From NCBI GenBank assembly GCA_013398055.1, contig VZRS01007669.1, forward strand, positions 1 through 64,000: DNA of 64,000 bases, read 5' to 3'. The translations under genes and the position numbers were made by a program. The stretch comes from Ifrita kowaldi. Taxonomy: Eukaryota; Chordata; Aves; Passeriformes; Cinclosomatidae. Positions 1-8,379 of the stretch are shown here, in pieces. The first letter of the stretch is position 1; every line of letters starts with the position of its first letter. The notes beneath the pieces are model-generated. The model worked only from the letters and a program-made list of their open reading frames with translations. It made no database searches and had not been told where the DNA came from.

Positions 1-309
1 AAGCACAGTTTTGACCCAAAATGTTGAATGAGTATGAAACCCCAAATTCCCTTCTCTAACCAGTCCCAAGACGTCCTAATCACACAACCTCCCCACCCCC
101 AACGATGGGGGGCTGCCAGTACCCCTCCCCTCCCACAGGGAGGCCTGTACAACCCTGCCTTTCAATATTTGGGGTGTTCTGGCCTTATCTCTGCCCCCTG
201 CTGCTGCCTACTGCCTTCCTGGGCAGATGCTGGGGGAAAGCAGCCCACACATTCACACCTGCTCACCCCTGGTCTGGCTCTGTGGTCAGGCAATTTGACT
301 GTGAGCCAG
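1..309. other. Non-coding flank, nothing recognised
   Basis: No conserved protein, RNA gene or clear repeat is recognised here. The open frames that cross it have no family resemblance and run on into the CR1 copy that follows. It lies on the left flank of THRSP, where NDUFC2 would be expected further out by vertebrate synteny. Confidence 0.5.
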
Positions 310-800
310 AAAGGTGTCCTCAGGGCAAAGGCAGTGGAGGGAGCGGATCTTTCCCGTCTGCTCAGCCCTGGTGAGGCCTCACCTGGAGTTCTGTGTCCCG
401 TTCTGGGCTTTCTGGTGCAAGAGAGCCATGGACATACTGGAGAGAGTCCAGTGAAGGGCCATAAAGGTGATAGAGGAGCAGAAGTATCTTCCATATGAGG
501 AAAGGCTGGGAGAGCTGGTGGTGTTCAGGCTGGGGAAGAGAAGGCTGAGAAGGATCTGATCAGTGTTTGTAAAGACGTGATGGAGGTCAAGAGCTGACTT
601 CAGAATCTTCCCACTGGTGTTCAGTGACAGGACAGGAAGTGAGTGACAGACACAAACTGAAACACAAAAAAAATCCCATCTAAACATGAGTAAACCTTTG
701 TTTTTTTCCTGAAACTGAAGGTGCTCGAACATTGTCACAGGCTACCCAGAAAGGTGGTGGAGTCTCCATCCTCAGAGTTATCCAATATCCATGGTCCCAC
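310..800 (+). mobile_element. CR1 LINE 3' fragment
   Basis: Sense-oriented CR1 sequence. The order of phrases is that of avian CR1 3' regions: 'ctcagccctggtgaggcc', 'cctggagttctgtgtcc', 'gaggaaaggctgggagagct', 'cccagtgacaggaca'-like and 'gtggtggagtctccatcc'. It is 5'-truncated and moderately diverged, so it is an old copy. Open frames through it are chance remnants. The 3' boundary is approximate. Confidence 0.75.
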
Positions 801-1754
801 TGTTGACCTTGTTTGGGCAGTTGTTGAAGCAGACAATCTGCAGAAGTGCCTTCCAGCCTCTCCAGCATTGACTCTGGCTCTGTCCCTGCCTCATGCCCCC
901 TGTGCTGTCAGCCCAGGAGCTGGCTGCAGGCTGCTCACAGCACCTGACCAGGAGGATGCCCTCCCAGGCCTGGGTGGAGGTTGGAATACTGGCAGGGCTG
1001 CTTTGGGCTGGGTCCCACAGTCTGACTCCTGTCATTGCCCCTCCAAGGACCCTCCTTCAGACTTGGAACTTTCATGTTTCTCCTCAGGCTGACAACTTCT
1101 GAATTTTAAAAGTACCTTCTCTAACTCCCTAGTCACTTTTAAATCCTACTGCTGGTCATATTACTCCTTTAATAAGCAGTTTGGGGCAAGCACCCTTCAG
1201 ACAAGTATCACCTGTTCATTATCACCTTCTTTTAGCAGGGCTCTCTAGGCCAGTTGCCATGGTTGGGCTGGGTGAGACCCCCAGACCAGCACAGAAGAAG
1301 GTGGGTTTTCAGGCAGAGCACATGGGGGATTCTCCCTCTCTGGATAAACCCATCACTTATTCTCCATCCCTGCTCCTCAAAACTGCCCAGATCAAAGCAG
1401 CTTTCCCATGGTGCTGCCTGCAACCTGTCTGCCCTGGGGGAAAGGGCTGGACTCACCATCCTGGGCCTCCAGGAGTGATAGGGATGGTGGTGACAGGGCA
1501 GGATGGAAAAGTATCTGACAGACCCAGGCACCTCCTCGCCACCCCACTCAGAGCACAGGGAGGCAGTGGGACCCCTGGCCAGCTCGGCCGAAGGCCACAA
1601 GGAGGCTCAGAAGAGATTGCACAGAGCCAGGGATATGGTGTAGCCGAGCCCCAGCTGGGCTGGAGCCAAGCCCGACCCCAAGGCCACCCAGGCCAACCAG
1701 GGCTGGCAGGGGAGGACAGCAGGGCACAGCAGAGGAGGGACGTGTCCCAGCACT

Positions 1755-1764
1755 GCATAAAAGG
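1755..1764 (+). promoter_or_regulatory. THRSP: TATA-like box of THRSP
   Basis: A 'gcataaaagg' motif lies about 85 bp upstream of the THRSP start codon, which predicts transcription start near 1785-1795 and a short leader of about 55 bp. Spot 14 genes are sharply induced by thyroid hormone and carbohydrate, which fits a TATA-type promoter. No hormone-response half-sites were verified. Confidence 0.55.
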
Positions 1765-1845
1765 CCCCAGCAGGGACAGGGAGCAGGTGGCACTCTGAGA
1801 AGAGCCCAGAGCAGCACTGCCAGAGCTGTAGGACAGCTGTAGGCC

Positions 1846-2235
1846 ATGGAGCAGTACTTCTCAGCCACCCAGAAGATGGAGCAGGAGGTGATGTTCCCCA
1901 GCCTGCTCCGAGGGGTCTTCCCGCAGCAGGAGGGGGCAGCCGCAGACGCCGAGAGCCACAGGGACCTCTACGAGCGCTACCAGCTCCTCAAGGCCATCAA
2001 GCCCATGGTGGAGAAAGGCCTGGCCTCTGTCAGTGACCAGAGCCCGACCGGTGCTGACACGGACACAGCCTTAGATGAGGGTGCAGACAGCAATCTGGAA
2101 GAGCGCCTCTCCCATCATGTCAATGGATTGCAGCAAGTTCTGACCGACCTCACCAAAAACACCAAAGCCCTGACCCGGAGGTACAGCCAGATCCTGGAGC
2201 AGATCAACCTCAGTGAAGATCAGTCCAGCTGTTGA
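1846..2235 (+). CDS. THRSP: Thyroid hormone-responsive Spot 14 protein (THRSP)
   Basis: Complete 129-residue ORF starting MEQYFSATQKMEQEVMFPSL, the recognisable N-terminus of the Spot 14/MIG12 family. This is a small nuclear and cytosolic acidic protein that promotes lipogenic gene expression and modulates acetyl-CoA carboxylase activity with its paralogue MID1IP1. Residues about 40-60 (DLYERYQLLKAIKPMVEKGL) and the C-terminal helix (about 87-123, with heptad-like leucines) are the conserved helical segments used for dimerisation. The start codon sits in 'aggccATGg' behind a TATA-like box. The whole coding sequence lies in one exon, and a splice donor follows the stop by 22 bp, as in mammalian THRSP. 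Human THRSP is somewhat longer (about 146 residues). Birds are reported to carry two paralogues (alpha and beta), and I cannot tell which this is. Confidence 0.93.
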   Translation: MEQYFSATQKMEQEVMFPSLLRGVFPQQEGAAADAESHRDLYERYQLLKAIKPMVEKGLASVSDQSPTGADTDTALDEGADSNLEERLSHHVNGLQQVLTDLTKNTKALTRRYSQILEQINLSEDQSSC

Positions 2236-2257
2236 GCCTGCACTTTCCGTCTCTGAG

Positions 2258-3002
2258 GTAAGAGCTTGGGGACATGCAGTGCCAAGGAAGAGCTGGCTGA
2301 GGCATAACATACTTTGTCCTCTTGCCCCATCAGCTGTGTGGTGTTATAATGTTTGCATCACACCCCCAAATCCCAGGAGTTCTGAGTCTGCACTTCATTG
2401 CTCAACAGAAACATCCTCCTAGATTTGTCTTTCTCAATTGCCACTGGTGCAAGGTGTGTCAGTGAACAAAGGCAACTCTGTGAGCTCCACACTGTCCCCA
2501 AGACTCCCCAGTTTGCAGCATAGGAAATGTCTTTCTGCTGCTGGCCAGACACAAAAGATCCCAGGGACAAAAGGGATGAGTGGTTGAAGGACCCTGAAGT
2601 TTGGACTCCAGGAGCTGCCAGACACTGGTGCTCTGGCTATTTCTCTTTCTTCTCTGACGGAAAATGCAACAGTCATTTTTAGGGAGGAGTTTGGCACTTT
2701 CAGGTTTCCAAATATCTAACTGACACACCACCTGCAAACAGCTCAGACACTTCAATCCCCCAGCCTGAAAAGCAAACCCATTCTCTATGCTGGTGGGACT
2801 TTCATCCCTGAGGCCCCTTGGGGAGACATCCCCATGATCCGTCAGAGATGGGGCTCATGGCCAAGGTCCTTGCAGTGAAATGGAGAGCGTAGAAAAATGA
2901 CAGCAACAACAGAGGGCATTAACAGGACTTTACACGTATTTAAGAAGACACTCAGACAGGAATGAGGACATCCTGACCAAACCCTCTCCGTTATCCCCAC
3001 AG
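2258..3002 (+). other. THRSP: THRSP intron in the 3' UTR
   Basis: The donor 'gag|gtaaga' begins at 2258 and a good acceptor 'ttatccccacag' ends at 3002. An intron after the stop codon matches the two-exon structure known for THRSP. No other feature is recognised within it. Confidence 0.6.
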
Positions 3003-4550
3003 GGTTCTGTTGTCCAAGCCCAGCGGCACTTCTTCTCCTGCGCCAGGTCCCACCGAGGAGCGTCCTTCGTGAGCAGCGCAGAGCTTGGCCGTCTGCCTGC
3101 CGGGTGCTGCCTGTACCATCTGACTCATCCCGCGGCCCATCCTGCCAGCAAGCTTCCTGCTTCGTTTCACCCCTGTGCCGGGGGATTTCTGCGGGACAGA
3201 AATGAGTGGTTTGTGTAGTTGCTTTGCAGAAGGCGTCTGTAAATTTGAAGCGATGCTTTTTTCTGTGTGTGCCTAAACCTCTCCAAACTGTTCTCTTTGG
3301 TAATGTAAATGAAATGCAAAGCCTTGTGCAGAGGTGTCCTGTGTTTCCTACCAGCTGTCACTTCTGTAGAACTACCCTCCCCCAGCACATGAGGGTGAAG
3401 GACCTTGGCCACCAAGGCCAGGCTTCAGTGCAGGGAGACGAGCTGGGTTTCTTTGGCTGGGCTTTGAGATGAATGTTCCCCCAGCTCTCTGTCTCTCCCA
3501 CCTTGCAAAACCTTGGTGTAATCCTGCCACCATTCTGTGCTTGGTGCTGGATCCCAACCTGCTCCCCGGTACCCTTCCTTCCCTCCCACATCTCCTTCTC
3601 TCCTGGATTCCCAACTTCTCAGTGCCCCAACCCTATCAGTACCTGCACATCCCATCCCTTGTCCTACACTCATACCCAGCACCATGTCTTCTCCTGGGGA
3701 CAACCTGCTGGAATCCTCAGAAGCCCCAGCAAAAACAAGGTGGCAATTCTGCCTCCTCCCTGCTTGGCCATGACACAGTCCAGAGCTGGGAGCAGAGGAG
3801 GAGGTGGGAATGCTCAGCTGGGGTAGGAAGGCAGGACTTTGCTCACCCCTGATCCCTGTGAGCTGTGGGGAGACCAGGGGCAAAGCCCTCACTGGATGAA
3901 TAGGTAGGAGCTGCAACCTCTTCACAGGCAGGTTGGAGCCTTCAGGACAGGCAGGGTCCCACCTCCAAGTGACTCCTTCCCTCCCAGACACACCACCCTT
4001 GGGAAGTCCTACTGAGCTGGGCACTAGAGGGAGGTGTCCCCGTGCCTGTTCAGAATATTTTAAAAAAACCTCAGCTGTCGAAATAGTGCTCCTTTGGCTG
4101 AACAAACACTGGTTCTCCATCAACTTTCCATTTCTGATTATAAAACTGGAGATCTCTGAGCATCTGTGGTGAGAGGAGGATTGTCACCATGCCCTGTGCT
4201 GCAGGTCTGGTTGTGTTGTTTGTGTTGCTACACGTGCTCTTTGAATCTGCTGTATCATAAAAGTGAAATAATATCCTACAGACTGAAATCAGAGACTCAT
4301 CAGCTCTAAAAGTCTCCATCTAAAATGAACAGATGTTCTGCAGATGGTATCCCTGTTTCTTCCATTCAGCTCGAGGCAGCTCCATGCCTTGCTCATGTGC
4401 TCATGTTAACCCCTTTGGTGGGATCCTGATTGCTCAGCAGCAATTGAAGATCCACAGCACTGTAAAAGGAAGACAAGAGCAGGAGTTTCCTACCTTGCTT
4501 TTATTTTAGTGAAACTCTAATTGCACAGAAAATAAAAGAGAAAAATTGTT
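3003..4550 (+). other. THRSP: THRSP non-coding exon 2 / 3' UTR, end uncertain
   Basis: Sequence after the 3003 acceptor is the probable 3' untranslated exon. The first canonical AATAAA that I see on this strand is at 4531-4536, so the exon may extend that far, although a shorter UTR using a variant signal is possible. The long minus-strand open frame across 3425-4123 has no recognisable domain and is treated as chance. Confidence 0.4.
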
Positions 4551-4823
4551 CTGCTGTTCAACAGTGGAATGTACTGTGGCCAGCTCAGATCTCAGATACA
4601 AACCTTCAGCCATGCATCCTGAGAAGGTGGGTGGAGCTGATAAATGGCCGGAAGGCACCAGTTAGGAATGCTGACAGTGTTTGCACAGCACATGGTATTT
4701 GATTTAGGAGTGGTTCTTGAACAGCTGAGTCTCTTAAAAAGAGGCTGCCAATTCCATATATTAAGTAAATAAATCATTTATAAATACTTTCATGGATAGT
4801 ACTATTTTCCAAACTGATGCACA

Positions 4824-5025
4824 GTCACAGAATCATAGAGTGGTTTAGGTTGGAAAGGACCTTAAAGATCTTCTAGTTCCAAACCCCTGTGCCATGGGCA
4901 GGGATGCCACCCACTGGATCAGTTTCATCAGGGCCCCATCCAACCTAACCTTGAACACTTCCAGGGGTGGAGCAGCCATAACTTCTCTGAGCAACCTGTG
5001 CCAGTGCCTCATCACCGTCTGAGTA
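4824..5025 (-). mobile_element. CR1 LINE 3' end
   Basis: Reverse-complement CR1 tail beginning 'cagaatcatagagtggttta' and continuing through 'aggttggaaaggacctt', 'gccatgggcagggatgccac' and 'ttgaacacttccaggg'. It is 5'-truncated. A solo LTR sits just beyond its truncated end. Confidence 0.9.
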
Positions 5026-5071
5026 AATGTGTGTACCAGCACAGAGACATTCCAGCTCACTGTTATATACG

Positions 5072-5385
5072 TATTTGTTGCCCTCAGTTTGCAGCTCTTC
5101 GATGTTTTCATTTTCTGTAACAGTTTCTCATGCACTTTCTGTAAACATAGCCATGTTTTGTTAACCGTCCTTTATTGTTTTTCATTCCATTCTCCTAGGT
5201 GGAGATGTTTGATGGATTTTTCCTTTGACCAGTGTGATTGAGGGGTGGTAATTTCTCCCTCCAATCCACGGTGGTTTCTAAGAAAATATATAATAAAGCT
5301 CGGGGTCTCTGACCCCCTCTTTTCTTGCTTCTCTCCTGACAAGGTGTCTGCGTGGCTCTTTTCGTGTCCAAGTGCGAGACATATT
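5072..5385 (+). mobile_element. Solo LTR of an endogenous retrovirus, with target duplication
   Basis: A 306-bp element (5076-5381) opens with TGTTGCCC and closes with GCGAGACA, the TG...CA ends of a retroviral LTR. It is flanked on both sides by the tetranucleotide TATT (5072-5075 and 5382-5385), a 4-bp target-site duplication as made by gamma-retrovirus-like (ERV1) integrases. An AATAAA polyadenylation signal at 5292-5297 is followed by a 'cggggtctctgacccc' stretch resembling an R/U5 region, which places the LTR on the + strand. No internal viral genes are present, so recombination between LTRs has removed them. Confidence 0.65.
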
Positions 5386-5469
5386 TATACAATTTTCAAA
5401 AAAACACATATTTATTCCCCACAAAGCCACAGTCAAGTTATTCTTCTTTGGTAAACCCAAATTTCTAAG

Positions 5470-5470
<1 letters not shown>

Positions 5471-5520
<50 letters not shown>
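5471..5520. repeat. (ATT)n microsatellite
   Basis: About 16 uninterrupted ATT trinucleotides. The tract is perfect and long, so it is likely to be length-polymorphic. Confidence 0.97.
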
Positions 5521-5525
5521 GGGGG

Positions 5526-6715
5526 TTGCTCATCCAAGGTCCAGGCACAGGCTACTTCTTTCATGCAAAAACAGGGAAAGGATGGTCCCTGCCTGAAAGA
5601 GCTTAGGGTCTTGGAAATATCCCTTTTACATCAAATAAAAACTGTGGGCAGAGGAACCAGACCAGTATGTTCATCACACTGAAGGACCAGCCGTGGTTGG
5701 TGTAGCAGTAGAAGAGAGTTTGTGGACATGAGCAACTATTCCTTTTGCTAAAGTGGTAAGGATTTCTGTTGTGGCATTGAAGGTTTGGCCTCAAATGCCA
5801 TTGGTCACCCTTGATTATGATTTGGGGAAATCTCTCAGATGAGCAAGGTAAACCCATCTACTGCCCTTCACCCTGCCCTGGTGAAAAAGCTTGTGTGAAC
5901 AGAGAGGTGATGGCCTACCCATCTATCCAGTTCTGCAGCTGCAGAAGGAAATGTTACCACCTCCAGCACCGAAAACGTGGTGGATGTGAACTCTGTCAGC
6001 TATATCCAGGATATTTTCTGAAACACCTACATAAGCCAGCCCAAAGAATGGGATTTGCAGCACTTAGTCCAGAACATGAAGATCTTCCAGGCCTCCCTGT
6101 TTTCCAGTAAGCATGAATCTCTTAAAATTTATTATAAGTCACAAAAACTGGTGTCCCAAGCAGACCCCACTGGTGCATCCAGCACTACCAATTGTGCTGG
6201 TCTGGCATAGGGCAAATTCATGCATTTCTATTCAGCAGAGATAACTCAGAGGTTATCATTGAGGATCCTTCAGGATGCTTCAGAGAACCGGAAGCAAAAT
6301 GCAAGATGGGTTCAGTGAGAGGTTTACCCAAATGCACAAAACACTCAAAGAGTCTGGGCCCAGCTTTGATGGAGCCTTTTGTGAGGACAGGCTTTATTCT
6401 CAAGGGAAGTGAATGAGTCTAAATTGTAACTGTTTTTCCCTCTGTGCCTCAAGCTCCTGCTCAGATCAATGCTGTCTTCTGCGAGGACACAGATCCAGCA
6501 AAATCCCTGGAGTACTCAAAAGTGACAAAGCTGGTGTCCATGAGCACAATGCAGATTTTGTGCAAATGATTTCCTTACATACCATGCTGTCAATTTTCAT
6601 CATTTATATCTCTCCCCCAGGAAGATTTTTAGGAAGCGTTGTATTTGTCTGCGATTTTTCCTTTGGCTGCTGGTACAGGGAAGCAGCTTGAAACAAAAGA
6701 GAGTGAGGCAAGGTT
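5526..6715. other. Intergenic stretch with possible decayed coding fragments
   Basis: Most of this is unremarkable. Three short plus-strand frames look more protein-like than their surroundings: about 5950-6120 (interrupted by one TGA), about 6287-6415 (ending in TGA) and about 6452-6565 (ending in TGA). I do not recognise a family, and no complete gene can be assembled from them. They may be remnants of a pseudogene or simply chance. Confidence 0.25.
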
Positions 6716-6717
6716 GG

Positions 6718-6895
6718 TAGAGGAGGTAACACCTTTTATTAGGCCAACTGAAACTGGAAAAAAATGAAAAAAAACCAAACCAAAACAAGCAAGTTGAAGC
6801 AGAATCTGACAGACATGAGAATGCCTCGTGTGCCCTAAAGCATGGATAGTTTTATCCATCTGTATCAGCTGATCTAATAAAAGATATTGTCTCTC
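6718..6895. repeat. MITE-like element with inverted ends
   Basis: The left end (about 6723-6750, containing 'ccttttattaggcc') and the right end (about 6867-6894, containing 'gatctaataaaagatatt') are imperfect inverted repeats, about 21 of 28 positions matching, around roughly 115 bp of A-rich interior. The phrase 'ctaataaaagatatt' recurs in ancient sauropsid interspersed repeats that I recall but cannot name precisely. No target duplication was identified. Confidence 0.35.
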
Positions 6896-7127
6896 ATTAC
6901 AAATGTTAAGTTACATCTCTGGACAATCATGCCCATGGCAATTTTGCCACCATAATGAAACAAAGACACAGAAGTGATGAGTGGCCTGAAGACAAATTTG
7001 AAAGCAACAGTGCACTTAGAATCACCTAGAATGAAGTAAAGGAGACCCTGCAGGGCTGTGGTCTGGTTCTGGAGAGGTTATTTAGGCTAGCTCTGATGTG
7101 ATACTCTGCATTTAATAAATTAACACA

Positions 7128-7480
7128 CAGAATCATCACAGAATCACAGAATGGTTTGGATTGGGAAGGAACCTCAAAGCTTATCTAGTTCCAACCACCC
7201 CTCCGTCATAAGTAGGGACACCTTCCATCAGACCAGGTTGCTCAAAGCCCCATCCAACCCGGCCTTGAGCATTTCCAGGAATGGGGCATCCACAGCTTCT
7301 CAACCTGTGCCACTGTCTCATCACTCTCACAGTAAAGAATTTCTCCCTTGTATCTAATCTAAATCTCTCCTCTTTTATCTTCAAGCTGTTCCCCCTTGTC
7401 CTGTCACTATGTGCTCAGGCAAAAATTCACGCTCCTTTTTTTAAAAGCCCCCCCTTTAAGTACTTTCAAGTTCACCTTCA
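7128..7480 (-). mobile_element. CR1 LINE 3' end
   Basis: Reverse-complement CR1 starting with the duplicated tail 'cagaatcatcacagaatcac' and running through 'tggtttggattgggaaggaa', 'agaccaggttgctcaaagcc' and 'cttttatcttcaagctgttc'. It is 5'-truncated inside the region upstream of the 3' UTR. Confidence 0.9.
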
Positions 7481-8049
7481 CTACATCCTTGTGAGTGTTT
7501 TGATTTTGTGATAGTCTTACAACCACTAAACCTGTGGTGCTGTCCACATTCTACATTTGGTGGATACAGGATGATAGAAAACAGTGTCATGCAAAGATAA
7601 TAATCAAATATTTACGGCCAATTGAAAAGAATGGTTTATGCTCAAGCAGAGATTCAGGTTTGATTTTATTTACCTTGCACAAATTACTCAAGTGTCCAGA
7701 GATTGTGTGGGTGAGGAGGAAAATGCCACCACCTTGGACAGGCTATAGACACCCTGATCTGTCATCGGGGGAGTGACAAATGGGATCAATGAAATTGTTT
7801 GAGATAAACTGTGCTTTAAAGCAGCAGTGCATGGAGGCCAAAAAGCTGTGAAAATGTTTACTGGTTTTGATACGACCAGTTGTCAAGGCAGAGGCGGACA
7901 CCCAGGCACACCTCATGGGGCTCCTCGGAGATACCCCGGGCACTGGGCCTCCCTTGGAAGGGATTATTCAGCCCTTAGTCACTACTCAGATAGCAGCGCA
8001 CGAGGTGTGTGCTGGCAGCCAGACCGAGTCCACGCTGAGCCTTGCTGGG

Positions 8050-8319
8050 TGCCAGAAAACTAAGGAGCAAATACTTCCGCTTGCAGGCTGTCCCCTCCCC
8101 TCTCCCCACACCTGCAGCTAGAACCGGGACTGTTCCCGGCACAAACTGGAGCCTCCGCGGCAGCAGCTGCGCTGGGAGCGGGGGAAAGCTGACCCAACAA
8201 AGAAAGACCGAGTGAAAGAAGATTGGAGCACAGCTGGGAGCCATCCTGCGTGTGGGGCAGGACACTAGAACTGAGCAGCAGGTTTTCCCAAACAGCTGAG
8301 CCCTCAGCTCCTGGGGAAG
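8050..8319 (+). promoter_or_regulatory. KCTD14: KCTD14 promoter / 5' leader region
   Basis: A locally GC-rich stretch with several CpG dinucleotides (for example 'ctccgcggcagcagctgcgc') directly precedes the KCTD14 start codon. No TATA box is evident near the start. The exact transcription start is not determined. Confidence 0.4.
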
Positions 8320-8379
8320 ATGAGTATTTCGTCGGAGCACAAGCCCCTCGGGAAGCAGGTCACCGGCAGCCTGCATACG
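8320..8379 (+). CDS. KCTD14: KCTD14 coding exon 1
   Basis: Twenty codons beginning MSISSEHKPLGKQVTGSLHT, ending at a strong donor 'acg|gtgagtaag'. The phase (0) joins exactly to the acceptor at 11213, placing a short non-domain N-terminus before the BTB fold. This start was chosen because exon 2 has no methionine upstream of the first BTB strand (SPIVELNVGG). This exon is less certain than exon 2, since N-termini vary in this family. Confidence 0.72.

Noticed and set aside
28..498. 156-codon plus-strand ORF
   Set aside because: Its 3' half is CR1 sequence and the 5' half has no recognised domain.
1181..1798. 205-codon ORF upstream of THRSP
   Set aside because: It ends inside the THRSP leader, has no recognisable domain and a composition typical of GC-rich non-coding promoter DNA.
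3425..4123. 232-codon minus-strand ORF
   Set aside because: It overlaps the probable THRSP 3' exon on the opposite strand and shows no conserved motif or splice context.
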